6,188 nucleotides of DNA from JBJKRW01 sp046704445 (GTDB lineage Bacteria; Patescibacteriota; Microgenomatia; UBA1406; GWC2-37-13): the NCBI GenBank assembly GCA_046704445.1, contig JBJKRW010000082.1, positions 1 to 6,188 on the forward strand, read 5' to 3'. Position numbers and translations under genes: made by a program. The notes under the pieces are model-generated. The model saw nothing but the letters and a program-made list of their open reading frames with translations. It was not told the origin of the DNA and made no database searches. This document shows, one piece after another, positions 5,098 through 6,188 of the stretch (within the stretch, counting starts at the first letter, position 1; each line of letters begins with the position of its first letter).

Positions 5098-5364
5098 ATG
5101 TTTAACCCTTTAGGCGGACTGGGAGATTTGCAGAAATTACAGCAACAGGCTTCACAAATGCAGCAATCGCTTCAACAGGAAGAAGTGCAGGTCGAGAAAA
5201 ACGGAGTCAGGGTAAAAGTGAGAGGCGATCAGGTGATTATGGAAATTGAAATCGACGGAGTGATTGAAAACAGGATTGCCGAAGCTATCAACGAAGCAAT
5301 CAAAAAAACACAGGAGCTTGCGGCCAAAAAACTCATAGAGATTTCGCAAAAACAGGGACAGTAA
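5098..5364 (+). CDS. ybaB: YbaB/EbfC family nucleoid-associated protein
   Basis: A small (88-residue) DNA-binding protein that forms dimers on the nucleoid. It starts with the typical glycine-rich head (MFNPLGGLGDL), then a glutamine-rich helix (QKLQQQASQMQQSLQQEEVQ, about 12-31) where the family has its MxQxQ..QE pattern. A beta region follows (KNGVRVKVRGDQVIMEIEID, 34-53) and a C-terminal helix (IAEAINEAIKKTQELAAKKL, 60-79). The dnaX-ybaB order is the classic bacterial arrangement, but recR does not follow. Length and start are normal for the family. There is no SD, and a tandem repeat runs almost to the ATG. Both flanking spacers carry related repeats. Confidence 0.95.
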   Translation: MFNPLGGLGDLQKLQQQASQMQQSLQQEEVQVEKNGVRVKVRGDQVIMEIEIDGVIENRIAEAINEAIKKTQELAAKKLIEISQKQGQ

Positions 5365-5368
5365 AAAC

Positions 5369-5462
5369 AGTTTATAAGGTTTGTAACTTTTTAACTTAGT
5401 AACTTTATAAACTTTTGTACTTTATAAACCTTACGAACATTATTAACTTTAAAAACTTTTTA
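5369..5462 (+). repeat. Degenerate 8-9-bp tandem repeat between ybaB and prs
   Basis: Eleven successive units: AGTTTATAA, GGTTTGTA, ACTTTTTA, ACTTAGTA, ACTTTATAA, ACTTTTGT, ACTTTATAA, ACCTTACGA, ACATTATTA, ACTTTAAAA, ACTTTTTA; then ACCTGGTG leads straight into the prs ATG. It shares its consensus with the array upstream of ybaB. TTTATAAA palindromes start at 5404 and 5421. GTAAC occurs at 5383 and 5399, 16 bp apart. There is no SD or terminator stem. Confidence 0.85.
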
Positions 5463-5470
5463 ACCTGGTG

Positions 5471-6188
5471 ATGTTCAAACTTTTCTCCGGCTCGGCGAAT
5501 CGTGCATTAAGCACGGAGGTTTCGCGGTTGCTCCGTATCCCTCTCTCAAAATCCGAGGTCGTACGTTTCGGCAACTCGGAAGTAAAAGTCACCATACAGG
5601 AAGATGTCAAGGATACAACCTGTGTAGTACTGCAGCCGGTCGCAAACCCGACCGATACCCATCTCATGGAGCTCTACTTTTTTTGCGATGCGCTCAGAAG
5701 ACAGGAAGCGAAAAAGGTAATCGGATTCATTCCCTACTTCGGCTACGCGCGCCAGGACGTTCAACACCGGCCGGGCGAATGCGTATCGGCAAACGTGCTT
5801 ATCAGATTTTTCGAATCCATCGGTTTTGCAAAAATATACAGCGTCGACATCCACGATGAAGCAACCGAAGGCGTTTTTTCCATTCCCTACAAGAATCTTT
5901 CCGCGCTTTCTCTTTTATCCGACCGGGTTACCGCATATCTTGATCAAAACTCCATCTCAAAAACGGAGGTTGCGGTCGTTTCACCGGATCAGGGAGGAGT
6001 GGAACGTGCGCGGAACTTCGGTGCCCATCTGTTCGGCTCTGGTGACTTTACGCTTTCGGTAATCGAAAAAAAGCGCGACCTCAACCATATTCATAAATCA
6101 AAAGCATTGGATCTTTACGGAAACGTAAAGGATAAAGTCGCCGTACTCGTCGACGACATGACCACGTCGGGAGGAACCCTCATCAACG
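5471..6188 (+). CDS. prs: Ribose-phosphate pyrophosphokinase, 5' part (3' end outside window)
   Basis: Makes PRPP from ribose 5-phosphate and ATP, feeding nucleotide, histidine and tryptophan synthesis in the cytoplasm. The first 239 residues are visible with no stop. Family motifs are MFKLFSGSANRAL at the N-terminus; RFGNSEVKV (32-40); PYFGYARQD (88-96); VDIH (125-128) with metal/ATP-binding His; SPDQGGVERAR (171-181); catalytic-loop basic residues KKR (200-202, usually KRR); and the PRPP-binding loop VLVDDMTTSGGT (225-236). In that loop the usual D-T of DDxxDTGGT reads T-S. Together with PGECVSAN after YARQD, this looks more like divergent or archaeal-type enzymes than the E. coli type. The start is chosen because MFKLFSG matches the family start. 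No SD is present, only GGTG directly abutting the ATG, and a tandem repeat precedes it. Confidence 0.93.
   Translation, partial: MFKLFSGSANRALSTEVSRLLRIPLSKSEVVRFGNSEVKVTIQEDVKDTTCVVLQPVANPTDTHLMELYFFCDALRRQEAKKVIGFIPYFGYARQDVQHRPGECVSANVLIRFFESIGFAKIYSVDIHDEATEGVFSIPYKNLSALSLLSDRVTAYLDQNSISKTEVAVVSPDQGGVERARNFGAHLFGSGDFTLSVIEKKRDLNHIHKSKALDLYGNVKDKVAVLVDDMTTSGGTLIN

Overview
The window is a dense stretch of bacterial chromosome holding conserved housekeeping genes. In order they are the 3' part of proS (prolyl-tRNA synthetase, +), a convergent isoprenoid-synthase-fold gene (-), a divergent DHH/MYG1-like phosphoesterase gene (+), then rpsU (bS21), ybeY, a short dnaX, ybaB/ebfC and the 5' part of prs, all on +. 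There are no tRNA or rRNA genes, insertion sequences, CRISPR arrays or phage genes. TGA ends rpsU at the expected length, so the standard bacterial code applies. The reduced dnaX (gamma-like, no tau tail), a degenerate short YbeY, divergent versions of core proteins and the general lack of Shine-Dalgarno (SD) sites are compatible with a Patescibacteria/CPR genome, possibly Microgenomates. That placement is inference by style, not proven here.

Layout. Bases 1-1307 hold proS, which overlaps the tail of the opposing isoprenoid-synthase gene by 36 bp. Bases 2205-2373 are a divergent control region. Each flanking gene has a good -10 box only 8-9 bp before a start codon, suggesting near-leaderless mRNAs, and an 11-bp-arm inverted repeat lies between them. 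Bases 3208-3343 form the rpsU leader. It can fold into two consecutive stems directly before an almost perfect SD, and one stem contains a CTCCTT that could instead mask that SD. rpsU and ybeY overlap by ATGA.

The spacers before dnaX, ybaB and prs are each filled with a degenerate short tandem repeat ending at or close to the start codon: about 7 bp (ATAnnAA) before dnaX, and 8-9 bp (ACTTTATAA-like) before ybaB and prs. None of the three has a recognisable SD.

Functionally this is translation (proS, rpsU, ybeY), replication and nucleoid (dnaX, ybaB) and nucleotide precursor supply (prs), plus two poorly characterised enzymes. The most interesting signals are non-coding: the putative rpsU leader switch and the start-codon-proximal tandem repeats. 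Among proteins, YbeY has lost most of its metal site, and the isoprenoid-synthase-like protein mixes features of two families.
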